From Parabacteroides sp. PH5-46 (GTDB lineage Bacteria > Bacteroidota > Bacteroidia > Bacteroidales > Tannerellaceae), in NCBI RefSeq assembly GCF_029892785.1, contig NZ_JARXXA010000013.1, forward strand, positions 58,393 through 122,392: a stretch of 64,000 nucleotides of DNA. The letters run 5' to 3'. A model generated the notes under the pieces. It had not been told where the DNA came from and did not search any database. It was given only the letters and a program-made list of their open reading frames with translations. A program made the position numbers and the translations under genes. This document shows positions 55,603 to 64,000 of this stretch, in pieces; positions within the stretch are counted from its first letter, which is position 1, and every line of letters begins with the position of its first letter.

Positions 55603-55650
55603 AAAGCATTTATATTTTAATGTTATATGCCCCATTATTGAAGCACGACA

Positions 55651-55658
55651 CAAAAGTA
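55651..55658 (-). promoter_or_regulatory. -7 promoter element for the eight-gene minus-strand run
   Basis: Minus-strand TACTTTTG matches TAnnTTTG, 48 bases before the HU-like start. No other matching element was noticed between the eight genes, though the search was by eye. Confidence 0.6.
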
Positions 55659-55928
55659 CCGCCCCTCATTTTACCCATTTTACAGGCTACAGCCGGGAAT
55701 CAACAGGAATTCCCCTCTCAAGAGGGGCTAGGGGTGTGTCACCCGCAGCTACAGCCCGTAAAAAAGAATTAAACAAGCCAAACAACCCAACTCCCCAGAC
55801 TGGATAAGCGATTGAAGCAAAACAGAGAAAAGAGAAAATTAACATTAAATAAAGAAATAAATGATATTTGATATATCATTAGATAGTTATATAATGTCGC
55901 ATAGCGATTTTGTTCCGGTTGAATTATA
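55659..55928. other. Intergenic stretch with a GC-rich hairpin repeat
   Basis: With the HU promoter this forms a 326-base gap without a convincing gene. A hairpin CCCCTCT-CA-AGAGGGG lies at 55712-55727, followed by CTAGGGG. The same GAGGGG-(T/C)TAGGGG word is found at the 3' end of the AraC gene (near 56562-56592). The remainder is AT-rich with nothing recognised. Confidence 0.6.
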
Positions 55929-56393
55929 TTAAAAGAAGAGCGGTATCTCCAGCAACTCCACCATATCATCGGTGATGAAGATATCGGTGCGCATGTATTG
56001 GTGGAGGCTGTTTACTTTCAGGCCGAAGTCCATTCCATATAACAGGGAGGAGCAAAGGTCCCAGGAGGAAGATTTCCTTTCCCGTACACCTCCTTCCAGT
56101 AGCCAGATTACTTTTCGTAGCAATATGGGGTTTTCTACTTTGAAGCGAAGGCTTCCCATGACGGTAGCCTTATGCAGGTAGTCCAGAAAGGGCTGCCGGT
56201 TGCACTTTGTCAGGTTCACCAGGAAAGCCTAGAATTCACTATTCGCCTCTTCCCAGTTGTGTAGGGCAGCCTCAAAGGCGATATGTAGCCATTGCGCTCT
56301 TTCCTGAGAGGGCAATACGGCTGTTTTGGCAATAAATCTCTTGACTGAAGGGTATTCCCCCTCAAAAAAACGTCTAAGTTTCTTATAACTCAT
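55929..56393 (-). pseudogene. Unrecognised gene interrupted by an in-frame TAG
   Basis: Read from the ATG at 56393, the frame runs MSYKKLRRFFEGEYPS and on for 54 codons to a TAG at 56229-56231. It then continues in the same frame for 100 more codons to a stop at 55929. The frame holds without a shift, and the second part has no good start close to the stop (ATG at 56219). A single base change is the simplest reason. The family is unknown; the residues (LRRFFEGEYP, KSSSWDLCSSLLYGMDFGL) look like a soluble protein. No mobile-element genes are next to it. Confidence 0.65.
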
Positions 56394-56469
56394 CAGTTAT
56401 GGTGTTGGTTCGTAAATCAAAAAAATGAGAGGGATACCTTCACAGGCGTCCCTTCTCTATAGACTAACC

Positions 56470-56531
56470 TTAAATTAACTTGGCGTTAATTTAAGAAAGA
56501 TAAGATTTCTTTTCTGCCCGCCGGGGCGGGC
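56470..56531. repeat. Two short inverted repeats downstream of the AraC gene
   Basis: A perfect AT-rich 10-base inverted repeat (TTAAATTAAC at 56470-56479 with 56485-56494) and a GC-rich one (GCCCGCCGGGGCGGGC at 56516-56531) lie close together. Neither has a proper T-run on the minus strand, so a terminator role for the AraC operon is uncertain. Confidence 0.6.
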
Positions 56532-56568
56532 GCAGTACGCAGTATGCAGAACGGGGAAAGCCTCTCCC

Positions 56569-57492
56569 CTAACCCCTCTCCACAAGAGAGGGAGAAAATC
56601 CGTGCTGCGTGCTGCGTGCTGCGTGTTCCTCAGAATGCCGTGAGGCATTCCGTATTTTCAACGGGGAAACCCCGAATTGTTCTTTACAGAAGCGACTGAA
56701 GTGTCCGGCGTAGTGGAAACCGTGTTCCAGCCAGATAGTCTCCAGGGGCTTCTCTTTTTCTTCCCGCAGGCTGAAGTAGATATGTCCGGCTTTCTGCCTT
56801 AAGAGCCATTGGTAAGGAGGAAGTCCGAACTCCTCTTTGATCTGGCGGCTGAAGGCGCGGTTCTCCATCTCCAACAAGGCGGCCAGGTCTTCAGCCCGGT
56901 TTACTTTCTGGTAGTGAAGCAATACTTCCAGGCGGAAAGACGGATTTTTGCCGATCAGCGGATGAAGCAGGTATGCTACCTCTTCTGTATTGTAAAAGGC
57001 TTGCAGCGAGAGGAAAAACTCTTGATACTTCACCTTCTGCAATTCCGGACTATCGATTCCTGCGTTGAAGTATCCCAGCAGCAGTGTCAGGAATTTCTGT
57101 ATCGGCTCGCGTATGGGGATGGGCTCGAAGCTATATTCCATCCCTGCGGCTGTTTGGTATAAATCCGACATATAGGATCCATTATAGTCTGCCGGAAGGC
57201 TGTAGAAGGAGAAGCACACCAACTTGCATTCCGACAAAGCTTTGCATTTCACATCTGCCCCCAGGGGGATCAGTACACATTCGTTACCCTGCACTATCCG
57301 CCGGACAAACTGGTTACAGCTCACCTGCAAGTTTCCCTCCATGAGTAGCAACAGGTGGTTATATTCCCGTCCGGCGGGAATATACAAGGCATCGGCTTTC
57401 AGGTTTAGTAACCTGAAGCCTTCCGCCTTTAGGAAAAGGTTTTTATTCGTTTTATACCGGATGGCAGTATCAGTCTGCATACTTTCTTTCAT
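56569..57492 (-). CDS. AraC-family transcriptional regulator
   Basis: A 307-residue regulator. An N-terminal cupin-like domain (YIPAGREYNHLLLLMEGNLQ) is followed by two helix-turn-helix units in the C-terminal third (RAEDLAALLEMENRAFSRQI and IWLEHGFHYAGHFSRFCKEQ with FGVSPLKIR). After the domain end comes a tail of about 27 residues (SRHSEEHAARSTQHG) encoded by repeat DNA. It probably controls the surface-protein operon in which it is the last gene, or a distant target. It follows the thioredoxin-like gene by 26 bases. Confidence 0.9.
   Translation of the reverse strand: MKESMQTDTAIRYKTNKNLFLKAEGFRLLNLKADALYIPAGREYNHLLLLMEGNLQVSCNQFVRRIVQGNECVLIPLGADVKCKALSECKLVCFSFYSLPADYNGSYMSDLYQTAAGMEYSFEPIPIREPIQKFLTLLLGYFNAGIDSPELQKVKYQEFFLSLQAFYNTEEVAYLLHPLIGKNPSFRLEVLLHYQKVNRAEDLAALLEMENRAFSRQIKEEFGLPPYQWLLRQKAGHIYFSLREEKEKPLETIWLEHGFHYAGHFSRFCKEQFGVSPLKIRNASRHSEEHAARSTQHGFSPSLVERG
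56602..56628. repeat. GTGCTGC tandem repeat within the AraC gene
   Basis: Three copies of the 7-base word GTGCTGC follow each other and run into GTGTTCC. They encode the C-terminal tail of the AraC protein. A further part of the same repeat family (GCAGTACGCAG) lies just outside the gene at 56532-56542. Confidence 0.8.
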
Positions 57493-57518
57493 CTTATTAA
57501 TAGCCCATTACGGATATG

Positions 57519-58832
57519 TTATAGTATTCCTGTATCAATCAATCGTGCATAGCGCCCTTCAATCGTTCCGTCGGCACCTATCACATAAAAAGTGGGGGTG
57601 CCTATTACGCCGTAGTTATGGAAGTCTGCCCCCCCCAATCCCTGGCCGTCGCAATACTTGTGTTGCCAGGGATAAGACTCTGCGGTATTGTGGAAGATGG
57701 CTTCATCCGTATCGGCAGATACCGATACTATGGTATAGCCTTTTTCTGTCAATGCCTTGTAGTTGCCGGCCAGCATCATCATTTCGTTTTCGCAGGGACC
57801 ACAACCCGATTCGTAAAAGATGAGCAGCACCTTGCCGGTGGGTAGCTTGCCTTGCGTAAGCGGTGGCGCCTGGCTACCATTGCCCAGTTTGTGCAGTGTC
57901 ATCAGCATTTGCAGCCTTCCGCTGGGCTCCTGTATGCGTCCGTCGCTGATCAGGAAGCGAGCCAACTCTTCTGCCTGCGTGTTCCAGCTCATCGTTTCAC
58001 AGATAGCAAACAGGTTCTCAGCCAAAGTGGTATAAACAGCTAAGGCCCCGGCACGTTTCAACAGTTGCGACATATCATCGATAAAGTATGCATGATAAGG
58101 TGCTTTACTGTCGTACAGAGCCAGTGAGCCGTTCAGTGTATCGAACCACATACCCGATGTAAACAGCCCGTTTACATCCAGGCTGTCACGCAGATAGGCA
58201 CGTGTAGAGGCTACCATTGCCGAGTCGCCATAAATAAGGGGCTGGATACGTGTATTCAATACCTTACGCATCTCCATGAAACGAGCTGCGTACAGCGTGC
58301 TGTGGGAGAGGGTATCTTCCAGCAAACCTTGTTCTTTTTCAAGGACAGCTATTTCCTTATCCATTTCCCGGGTCAGGCGGTTGGCGCTTGGGTAAAGCTT
58401 ACGGGCTTCACCCAGCAGGCCGTTTTTTTGCTGTAGTACCGCCTGGTTTATAAACCAGCGCTTGAGCGATTCATTCTCGGGCGAACCCTTAAATACAAGC
58501 GTTTCGAGTTGCGGATATGCGTCGGCGCAGTACAGGGTCATATCTTCGCCTGCCACGATAAACTCGAAGTAGGCGCCCTGTCTGGCGAGTCGCAACTCTG
58601 CCATCCCCTGATAGCTTTTGTAGGCATCAGGCAGGGTGACAACAGCTTTACCCTGTTGGTCGAACGTACCCTGATAGATCGTATCACGCTGCAGACCCTG
58701 CTTAAGCGTCAGCACCATCCCTATCCCCGCATTTGCTGGCATATCCAGTGTAATACGTTGCCCAAAGAGCGCAACAGGGCACAAAAGACAGATACATATA
58801 TAATATACTATTTTCCTCATTCGTTTGTTCAT
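57519..58832 (-). CDS. TlpA-like thioredoxin-fold protein, exported
   Basis: A 437-residue exported protein (signal peptide near residues 5-25, ending VALFGQ). The N-terminal part is a beta-rich DUF4369/DUF5106-like region with a helical middle. The C-terminal thioredoxin domain has the redox motif YESGCGPCENEM and the cis-Pro region GVIGTPTFYVIG. It should reduce or isomerise disulfides in the periplasm. Its start codon overlaps the Ig/FISUMP gene stop by 4 bases (ATGA), which suggests coupling. Confidence 0.88.
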   Translation of the reverse strand: MNKRMRKIVYYICICLLCPVALFGQRITLDMPANAGIGMVLTLKQGLQRDTIYQGTFDQQGKAVVTLPDAYKSYQGMAELRLARQGAYFEFIVAGEDMTLYCADAYPQLETLVFKGSPENESLKRWFINQAVLQQKNGLLGEARKLYPSANRLTREMDKEIAVLEKEQGLLEDTLSHSTLYAARFMEMRKVLNTRIQPLIYGDSAMVASTRAYLRDSLDVNGLFTSGMWFDTLNGSLALYDSKAPYHAYFIDDMSQLLKRAGALAVYTTLAENLFAICETMSWNTQAEELARFLISDGRIQEPSGRLQMLMTLHKLGNGSQAPPLTQGKLPTGKVLLIFYESGCGPCENEMMMLAGNYKALTEKGYTIVSVSADTDEAIFHNTAESYPWQHKYCDGQGLGGADFHNYGVIGTPTFYVIGADGTIEGRYARLIDTGIL

Positions 58833-61159
58833 TCATCAAGGACACAACGCACGCTATACCCACCGCTGACGCCCCATAGCATTCGTCTCACTTTCGCTTT
58901 TCCACTTTCATAGCGCGGGCTAAATGACGCCATCGATCCATTCCATCCATAACTGCTTTGTCCGTATCCTGTCGTCGCATAATTTGATGCGGTTCCTGTT
59001 TGGTCGATCTTGTTCCCCTGGGCTTGTTTTGTACCGGCTAACGGCAGGTAGAGGTGCACGCCAATGCTGATACCCTTTTCTCCAAAGGTTATATCGTTCA
59101 GTGTTGGCGGCATTTCCGTCAAGGAATTATGTGTTGTGTCCGTTGGTTCTGTGGTTACCACACTGTACCATTCATGCATCGTGGGTATGCGCCATCCAAG
59201 GGGACATGGGTCGTTCGGCCCTCGTGTTGTGCCTGTATGCGTTCCGTCGCCCCAAGTTTCGGAGTTCGGCATGGTGAAGGATAGCCACCATCGGCTCGCG
59301 GAGCTCCACAGTCCATCGTTTCGTTGAGCTGATGCTGATTGTACTGAAGTAGTGGTGCTGGCGCGTAATTGGTGCCCGTCGGTCTGACGCCCCCATTGGT
59401 ATAGCCATCCTTTTATATCATCGTCTACGTCATCTCCCCTACTGTTCCATTTGAAAGGATCGAGGTTTTCGTCAGCACCCAGGTTGTGACACATAAATGT
59501 TAGCCAGCCACCTGTTACGGTATTCGCTCCGCAGCAGTCACAATCCTGGAAGCGCAGGTTCAGTTGTAGTTTCAGGTCATCGCCCGTACCATTTGCAGCA
59601 GAGTTATAGATCACATAGATCTTTGCGTGAAGTGCCTGGTAACGTGATCTACCGATTATCGAATCGTTTAACGTTTCGTTAAATGTTACCGTTACTTTGC
59701 AGGCTCCCGTGATATTGTTCCGTGTAGCATCGTCCGCCCGATTAGGCGTTATGCTCGTTATTATATACCCGGCGGTATCTTCTACCTCGAAGCGTACGCG
59801 GCTGACCGTTCCACTCGGTACAAACGTATAAACCTGTACGCCCGTATAGGGAGCCGTACGCCCTGCGTAGGCATCCTGCGTGTCGCGCAGTTCAAAGTCG
59901 GTTCTTTGTGTCTGACGCGAAGTCAATGTTCCGCATGTATTTTCATTATCGTTGCTCTTGGCCACATCAAAACAGGAAGGGCCTGTAAAGGTACCTGCAC
60001 CGGCCCGTAGACTTGCCGGATTAACTTTGACAGTAACAATGGCGGAAGCAGGTCCATCGCAAGAGCCTTGCCTGTAGGTTGCGTAATATGTACCTACTCC
60101 GGCTTTTGTAATTGCAGTACCGGTAATTTGTGTACCACTGCTATTGAACCATACCAGATTAGTTGTTCCAGATGTTACCAGATTATTCAGGTTCGTATTT
60201 CCACCGGTAGCTACAATCACCGTAGTTTTGCTCAGTGTTGGGGTTTCGGTTGGTACCGGATTAACGATCACATCTACCTTTTGACGTAACTTGCAGCCTG
60301 CTGCATTTTCAGCTTCTACCCAGTATGAGCGGCTGGTTGTCAGTACATCAGCTGTGGTATAGCTTGTACCGGTATGAAGGGCTTCTGTAGCCGTTTCCGT
60401 ATCATACCATTTAATAGTCAAACCGGTGGTAGATGAGGTGACGGCAAGCGTAGCCTTATCACCTGAACAGATTGTGTTTCCACTGATGGTCATGGTAGTT
60501 GGCAGTGCATTGCGCGTTACAGTAAATGTCTTTGTGCCATTGGTGCAACTACCATCACCTGTTTTGGCCGTCAGAGTGGTAGTAGCTGTAGGTGTACCTT
60601 CTATGGTTACCAATGTGGTGCCACTACCTGTCACAGTTAGCCCGTTTGCCGTTCCGCTTACTGTGATATTACTACCGGCCGTAAGGCTCACTGATGTGAT
60701 GGCATCTCCGGCACATATGCTTTGTGTAAGGCTTCCGCCGGTGGACGTAATAGCCATGCCGTCGCAGGGGTCTATTGTTATACACGGATCGTGCTGGCGT
60801 TTCCAGCTTGTTCCGTTCCATACATATACACCCGGGCAGATGCCCTTATCATCGTCTGTATGTGTGTTATACACCCACAGGCCTGTATGTTCGCTACGGC
60901 TGTAGCTGCCTGTGGCACCGATAGAGGCCGCCAGGTCGGCATCTGTGGCCGGAGCCAAAGCCGTTAGTTTTACGCGCGGCAGCAGCATCCCGGCAGAGGC
61001 GTTGGCAGCACCGCCGGTACTTGCGTTTTCCTGCAGATGGAGCAGGGCGCCTTGTGCCGGATCCGAGAGTTTATTGATGGAAACCTGGGCGCCGGCGTGC
61101 AGATAGCTAAAAAAGAGAATGCCTGCAAGCAGCATTCTCGTATAGTGTATTTTATTCAT
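58829..61159 (-). CDS. Ig-like and FISUMP-domain surface protein
   Basis: A 776-residue exported protein (signal peptide ending SYLHAGAQ). The first 120 residues form a small domain with GMLLPRVKLTALAP and YVWNGTSWKRQ. Ig-like beta-sandwich repeats follow (TISGNTICSGDKATLAV, TYYATYRQGSCDGPASAIVT). The last 230 residues are a FISUMP-type domain (WLTFMCHNLGADENLDPFKW, DPCPLGWRIPTMHEW, SGGYSVRCV). FISUMP domains occur in large secreted proteins of Bacteroidetes and Fibrobacter; binding or adhesion is inferred, no reaction is known. Confidence 0.88.
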   Translation of the reverse strand: MNKIHYTRMLLAGILFFSYLHAGAQVSINKLSDPAQGALLHLQENASTGGAANASAGMLLPRVKLTALAPATDADLAASIGATGSYSRSEHTGLWVYNTHTDDDKGICPGVYVWNGTSWKRQHDPCITIDPCDGMAITSTGGSLTQSICAGDAITSVSLTAGSNITVSGTANGLTVTGSGTTLVTIEGTPTATTTLTAKTGDGSCTNGTKTFTVTRNALPTTMTISGNTICSGDKATLAVTSSTTGLTIKWYDTETATEALHTGTSYTTADVLTTSRSYWVEAENAAGCKLRQKVDVIVNPVPTETPTLSKTTVIVATGGNTNLNNLVTSGTTNLVWFNSSGTQITGTAITKAGVGTYYATYRQGSCDGPASAIVTVKVNPASLRAGAGTFTGPSCFDVAKSNDNENTCGTLTSRQTQRTDFELRDTQDAYAGRTAPYTGVQVYTFVPSGTVSRVRFEVEDTAGYIITSITPNRADDATRNNITGACKVTVTFNETLNDSIIGRSRYQALHAKIYVIYNSAANGTGDDLKLQLNLRFQDCDCCGANTVTGGWLTFMCHNLGADENLDPFKWNSRGDDVDDDIKGWLYQWGRQTDGHQLRASTTTSVQSASAQRNDGLWSSASRWWLSFTMPNSETWGDGTHTGTTRGPNDPCPLGWRIPTMHEWYSVVTTEPTDTTHNSLTEMPPTLNDITFGEKGISIGVHLYLPLAGTKQAQGNKIDQTGTASNYATTGYGQSSYGWNGSMASFSPRYESGKAKVRRMLWGVSGGYSVRCVLDE

Positions 61160-61178
61160 CTGTCTTGCTGTTTTTCTT

Positions 61179-61535
61179 TTAGTTTTCGATTAGTTTTTCC
61201 CATTTATCGCCCTTCCACACATAAATGCCCGATTGGAGGGCGGGCAGCGCAGTACCCTTTACGTGGAAGACGATAAGCCCGGTATAGTCGGCAGCCGTTT
61301 CTCCGGTGCCTAAGGTGCCTATGGTACTTGTTAGGACTGTTTCGCTCTTGATTTCCACCCGGGGGAGCAACAAACCTTTGGTGGCAGTTACACCGCCGCC
61401 TGTCCCTGTCGGCAGGTTTTGGTCTAATTGCAGCAGTACGCCTGCCAGCGGTGTTTTATCCGATCCGATCGTCACCTGCGCATTAGCCAGGCAGGCAATC
61501 GTACATACGATACAGGTTAAAATAATCTTTTTCAT
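61179..61535 (-). CDS. Small secreted protein related to the N terminus of the Ig/FISUMP protein
   Basis: A 118-residue exported protein (signal peptide ending ACLANAQ). The mature part is the same small domain as residues 20-135 of the 776-residue protein: VTIGSDKTPLAGVLLQLDQN, GLLLPRVEI and IYVWKGDKWEKL correspond to parts of that protein. It ends after this domain, with no Ig or FISUMP part. It may be a stand-alone partner or the remnant of a larger gene; the intact signal and stop argue for a functional protein. Confidence 0.8.
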   Translation of the reverse strand: MKKIILTCIVCTIACLANAQVTIGSDKTPLAGVLLQLDQNLPTGTGGGVTATKGLLLPRVEIKSETVLTSTIGTLGTGETAADYTGLIVFHVKGTALPALQSGIYVWKGDKWEKLIEN

Positions 61536-61569
61536 TGTTTGAATCTCCTATGTTTATTTTTGTTCTTTC

Positions 61570-63549
61570 TTAATTCTTTACAAGTAGTTTCACACTGCGG
61601 TTGCCCTGGTTGATAAAGTACAGCCCTCGGTCGAGCTTACGGTATAGCTGCATACTTGTGTTGCTAACCTTTTCTTTTGCCATCAACTGTCCCTGTACAT
61701 TGTATATCCTTACCTCACCGGCAGCTTCAGAGCGTTGAAGACCGTCGAGGTAGACGACACCGTTTTGGTAGCGGGCTGACAGTTTGGCATTTGCTATTTC
61801 TTCCGTGCCCGTAGGATTGGAGGTGAAGTGCAACACGAAGCGTGTGGGGCTATCACCGGGAGTAGATATAAAACTGTACACCGGATTGCGGAAGAAGCTG
61901 TTTCTTGTACCCACCTTGGTATCTTCAATCTCTACATCGTATACGGATTGCAGGGATTCCAAGCGTGAGGCTTCCAAGTCTACCTGCTGGGCTTCCAGCG
62001 AAGGCTCGAAGTAAAGGGGTAAGCGATACGTATTAGGTGGTATGACGGTTGTTGTCAGTTCCTTGCCGTCTTCTGAACGGGTGTATAGCTGGCTGACGCC
62101 ACCGGTACGGTTGAACAGCTTTTCGGCATCATATTGATCCGTAGCCTTCAGGCTTGCTCCACCACGGAACACCACGCACATGCGGTCGAAGCCGCCGGTA
62201 GTCTTGTCGCGCGCTTCGAGCAGCAATTCGTCTATCGGTTCGTACACGGATGCACTGCGCAGGAACTGGCTTGTCCCGTGCGAACGCTTATTATAAGGTA
62301 TCGTAAAGCCGCTGATGGCTGCTCCATTGTTTTTGACAACGAACAGTTGCATAGGAGCAACACGGTGCCCCAAGGCTGTAGAACCTTCGGTTTGTCCTAC
62401 CAGGAAAGAAGAGGTAAAGGAGAACGTTTGGCCGCCATCGCTACTGCTACCGGTTGCTCCTTTTGTAAGTACGTAATATTGCTGTGCCACATCTGTGGTA
62501 TTGATCCCCCAGTCTGTGCGTGAGGCAGTAAGCAGGCCGGACAGATCCAGCGGTACCATAAAGGGGTTACCCAGGTAGTTATAGCCGTAAGAAAGGGTGA
62601 GGGAGATATTGCCGTTCACCAGTTCTTCTCCCTCAAAACGATCTGCCGCAGTGACGAAGTTTTTCAAAGACGTTTTCGTTTCCCGGAACAAATGGCGATT
62701 GAAAGCAAATTTGCCGCGTGTCGCATCTGCCAGGTCTGCCCCCAACCATTTGTTGTTATTGAGTGTACTACTGTAATAACCCGTATTGCTGTAAGGAACC
62801 AACCCTTGTCCTATGATATAACCCATACCGGCGGTAAGAGCGTATGTAGGGTCGGTGTTCCACAGTTCATTGCTGTTACCCTTGAATAGTTCTGTCTCCG
62901 AAGGGATGGACAGGAAGTTGTAAAAGAAGTAGTCGGCGTATATCTTCTTGAAAGGTGAGGTAAAAGCTGCCAGGTGCCCTTCGCCACTCAGGAACAGATT
63001 CACCTGTATATTGGATTTCGTTTCGGTATTGGCAATCTTCGATGCCCCCTCTTCGAGCATCAGGTGAGCCGTACGGCTTACATCCGTGCCTGCCGATTCC
63101 GAGTCTAATATCAGACGCCCTTTAGTAAAGGTTACCGTCTTTACGGAAGCAGCCTGAGAGGCAGCTATCAGCACCGAGTCGTTCCCATTGTTGATGACCA
63201 CCGTATTTGGGAAGGCAATGTAGTTGTTTTCCTTGTTTGCCGTACCCAGCACGGTTTGTCCCGCCGTACCGCGAAACTCAAAGGTTCCTGCACGACTGGC
63301 CGTATTGAATACATTATTGCTTGTTACATTGTTTGTCAGGTTACCTGTGAGAACCGTCACTCCGGGGTGTGTGATTTTGGATGCCTCATACGCCGACATA
63401 CCGCCACCAATGTACAGTCCTTTCGATGCATTGCCCCCTACGTACATGTTCCCGTCGTTCCGGAGGGCTACCTGCGCCTGTCCCGTCAGGGGCAAAGCCG
63501 AGAATAGGAAGAGGGAAGCAAGGGAATATATTATTTTAGTTTTATTCAT
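61570..63549 (-). CDS. Surface protein with a type IX secretion C-terminal domain
   Basis: A 659-residue exported protein (signal peptide ending ALPLTGQAQ). The long middle part is beta-rich without a recognised family. The last 70 residues match the type A sorting domain of T9SS cargo: EVRIYNVQGQLMAKEKVS, then LDRGLYFINQGNRSVKLLVK. Such proteins cross the outer membrane through the T9SS and are anchored to or released from the cell surface. A PorG-like gene is found at 27630-28346 in the same window. Confidence 0.82.
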   Translation of the reverse strand: MNKTKIIYSLASLFLFSALPLTGQAQVALRNDGNMYVGGNASKGLYIGGGMSAYEASKITHPGVTVLTGNLTNNVTSNNVFNTASRAGTFEFRGTAGQTVLGTANKENNYIAFPNTVVINNGNDSVLIAASQAASVKTVTFTKGRLILDSESAGTDVSRTAHLMLEEGASKIANTETKSNIQVNLFLSGEGHLAAFTSPFKKIYADYFFYNFLSIPSETELFKGNSNELWNTDPTYALTAGMGYIIGQGLVPYSNTGYYSSTLNNNKWLGADLADATRGKFAFNRHLFRETKTSLKNFVTAADRFEGEELVNGNISLTLSYGYNYLGNPFMVPLDLSGLLTASRTDWGINTTDVAQQYYVLTKGATGSSSDGGQTFSFTSSFLVGQTEGSTALGHRVAPMQLFVVKNNGAAISGFTIPYNKRSHGTSQFLRSASVYEPIDELLLEARDKTTGGFDRMCVVFRGGASLKATDQYDAEKLFNRTGGVSQLYTRSEDGKELTTTVIPPNTYRLPLYFEPSLEAQQVDLEASRLESLQSVYDVEIEDTKVGTRNSFFRNPVYSFISTPGDSPTRFVLHFTSNPTGTEEIANAKLSARYQNGVVYLDGLQRSEAAGEVRIYNVQGQLMAKEKVSNTSMQLYRKLDRGLYFINQGNRSVKLLVKN

Positions 63550-63550
63550 G

Positions 63551-63585
63551 ATCGTTAATCGTTAATCGTTAATCACTAATCGTTC
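63551..63585. repeat. Heptanucleotide tandem repeat upstream of the T9SS cargo gene
   Basis: Five 7-base units in a row (ATCGTTA three times, then ATCACTA and ATCGTTC) lie immediately before the start codon of the 659-residue protein. Slippage would alter the leader length by 7 bases without touching the protein. Confidence 0.8.
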
Positions 63586-63590
63586 ACCTG

Positions 63591-64000
63591 TTATTTCACC
63601 AGTTTGATATCCTTCACACAGCGAACGTTGGCGCCGGTGGTTGTCGTTGCTGACGTAGCGGCAGTAACCGTATTACCTGTGGCCGTCCAGTACGGATAGC
63701 TTGTTCCTGAGGTGATCCACAGGTAATGGCCTGAAGATGCCCAAGCGCCGTCTGTTGAGCCATCGAGAATACCGTTCTGGAAATGACCGATTGCTACAGG
63801 CAGTGTCCATTCGTAGTTGTCGGTACCGGCAGGCACGCGCCATCCCGTAGGGCATGGGTCGTTATATTCGGCTTTGCTTTTGTCCTCTGTTCCTGTCCAG
63901 CGGGTAGCAGGTACAGCACTTGTCAACCAATGTGAACCGGTGTAGAATACCGTCGGGTTTTGTCTAACATAAGTTTCCGTATTATTGCTTCCGGCAGCAT
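63591..64000 (-). CDS. FISUMP-domain protein, C-terminal part (5' end outside window)
   Basis: The frame is open to the end of the window, so only the last 135 or so codons are present. Motifs are NDPCPTGWRVPAGTDNYEW, a central SSGHYLWITSGTSYPYW and a C-terminal TTGANVRCVKDIKLVK, which fit the end of a FISUMP domain. It is the first visible gene of the minus-strand surface-protein operon and lies 41 bases before the T9SS cargo gene. Confidence 0.8.
   Translation of the reverse strand, partial: AAGSNNTETYVRQNPTVFYTGSHWLTSAVPATRWTGTEDKSKAEYNDPCPTGWRVPAGTDNYEWTLPVAIGHFQNGILDGSTDGAWASSGHYLWITSGTSYPYWTATGNTVTAATSATTTTGANVRCVKDIKLVK

Noticed and set aside
48700..64000. Intact prophage or insertion sequence
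   Set aside because: HU-like, M15 and holin-like genes occur, but there is no integrase, transposase, terminase, capsid or tail gene.

Overview
The window is chromosomal DNA of a member of the Bacteroidales, most likely a gut species of the Parabacteroides/Tannerellaceae type. The grounds are: a PUL-like glycosidase cluster with tandem GH172 (DUF2961) genes; promoters of the Bacteroidetes form TAnnTTTG with no Shine-Dalgarno signals; Bacteroidales-typical families (DUF6242, DUF6089/PorG, DUF4286, DUF4924, DUF3822, FISUMP); a type IX secretion C-terminal domain; and the gene order lipoprotein-PorG-uppS-bamA-skp-skp-murI, which I remember from Porphyromonas. The genus is inference; no rRNA gene is present.

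Layout. 1-4566: end of a polysaccharide-utilisation cluster (GH2, two GH172, GH5). 4642-25000: mostly housekeeping on the minus strand (pgk, lepA, eno, groESL, hisS, comF-recX-prmC) with gdhA, a TPR gene and zupT on the plus strand, an ECF sigma/anti-sigma/periplasmic triad, and a large receiver-PPDK fusion protein. Between hisS and comF a 395-base gap carries a good promoter and a foldable stretch that may be a small RNA. 25001-34526: ribD followed by the outer-membrane biogenesis block. 34523-48565: DNA repair, translation and envelope housekeeping (ruvC, rfbD, prfC, rsmI, rsmD, helicase, cls) with one tRNA-Ala.

48700-64000 is the accessory part. An eight-gene minus-strand run with overlapping or nearly touching genes reads HU-like protein, two-helix membrane protein, M15 peptidase, anchored envelope protein, ATP-grasp-like protein, radical SAM enzyme, GT2 glycosyltransferase and DegT aminotransferase; a WbqC-family gene converges on it. 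The first half resembles a phage lysis cassette, the second half a small biosynthetic pathway that I do not recognise as a described system. Upstream lies a gene broken by an in-frame TAG, a patch of dispersed short repeats, and another minus-strand operon (FISUMP, T9SS-CTD surface protein, small secreted protein, Ig/FISUMP protein, thioredoxin-like protein, AraC regulator) that runs off the window.

Two kinds of short repeat recur. Intergenic elements near 0.9, 37.4 and 43.6 kb are built as two direct half-units plus one inverted half-unit. A second set, based on GTTCTGCGT, (GTGCTGC)n or GAAGAATGAAG motifs, lies near 19.0 kb between genes and at 54.4, 55.0 and 56.6 kb inside the ends of coding sequences.
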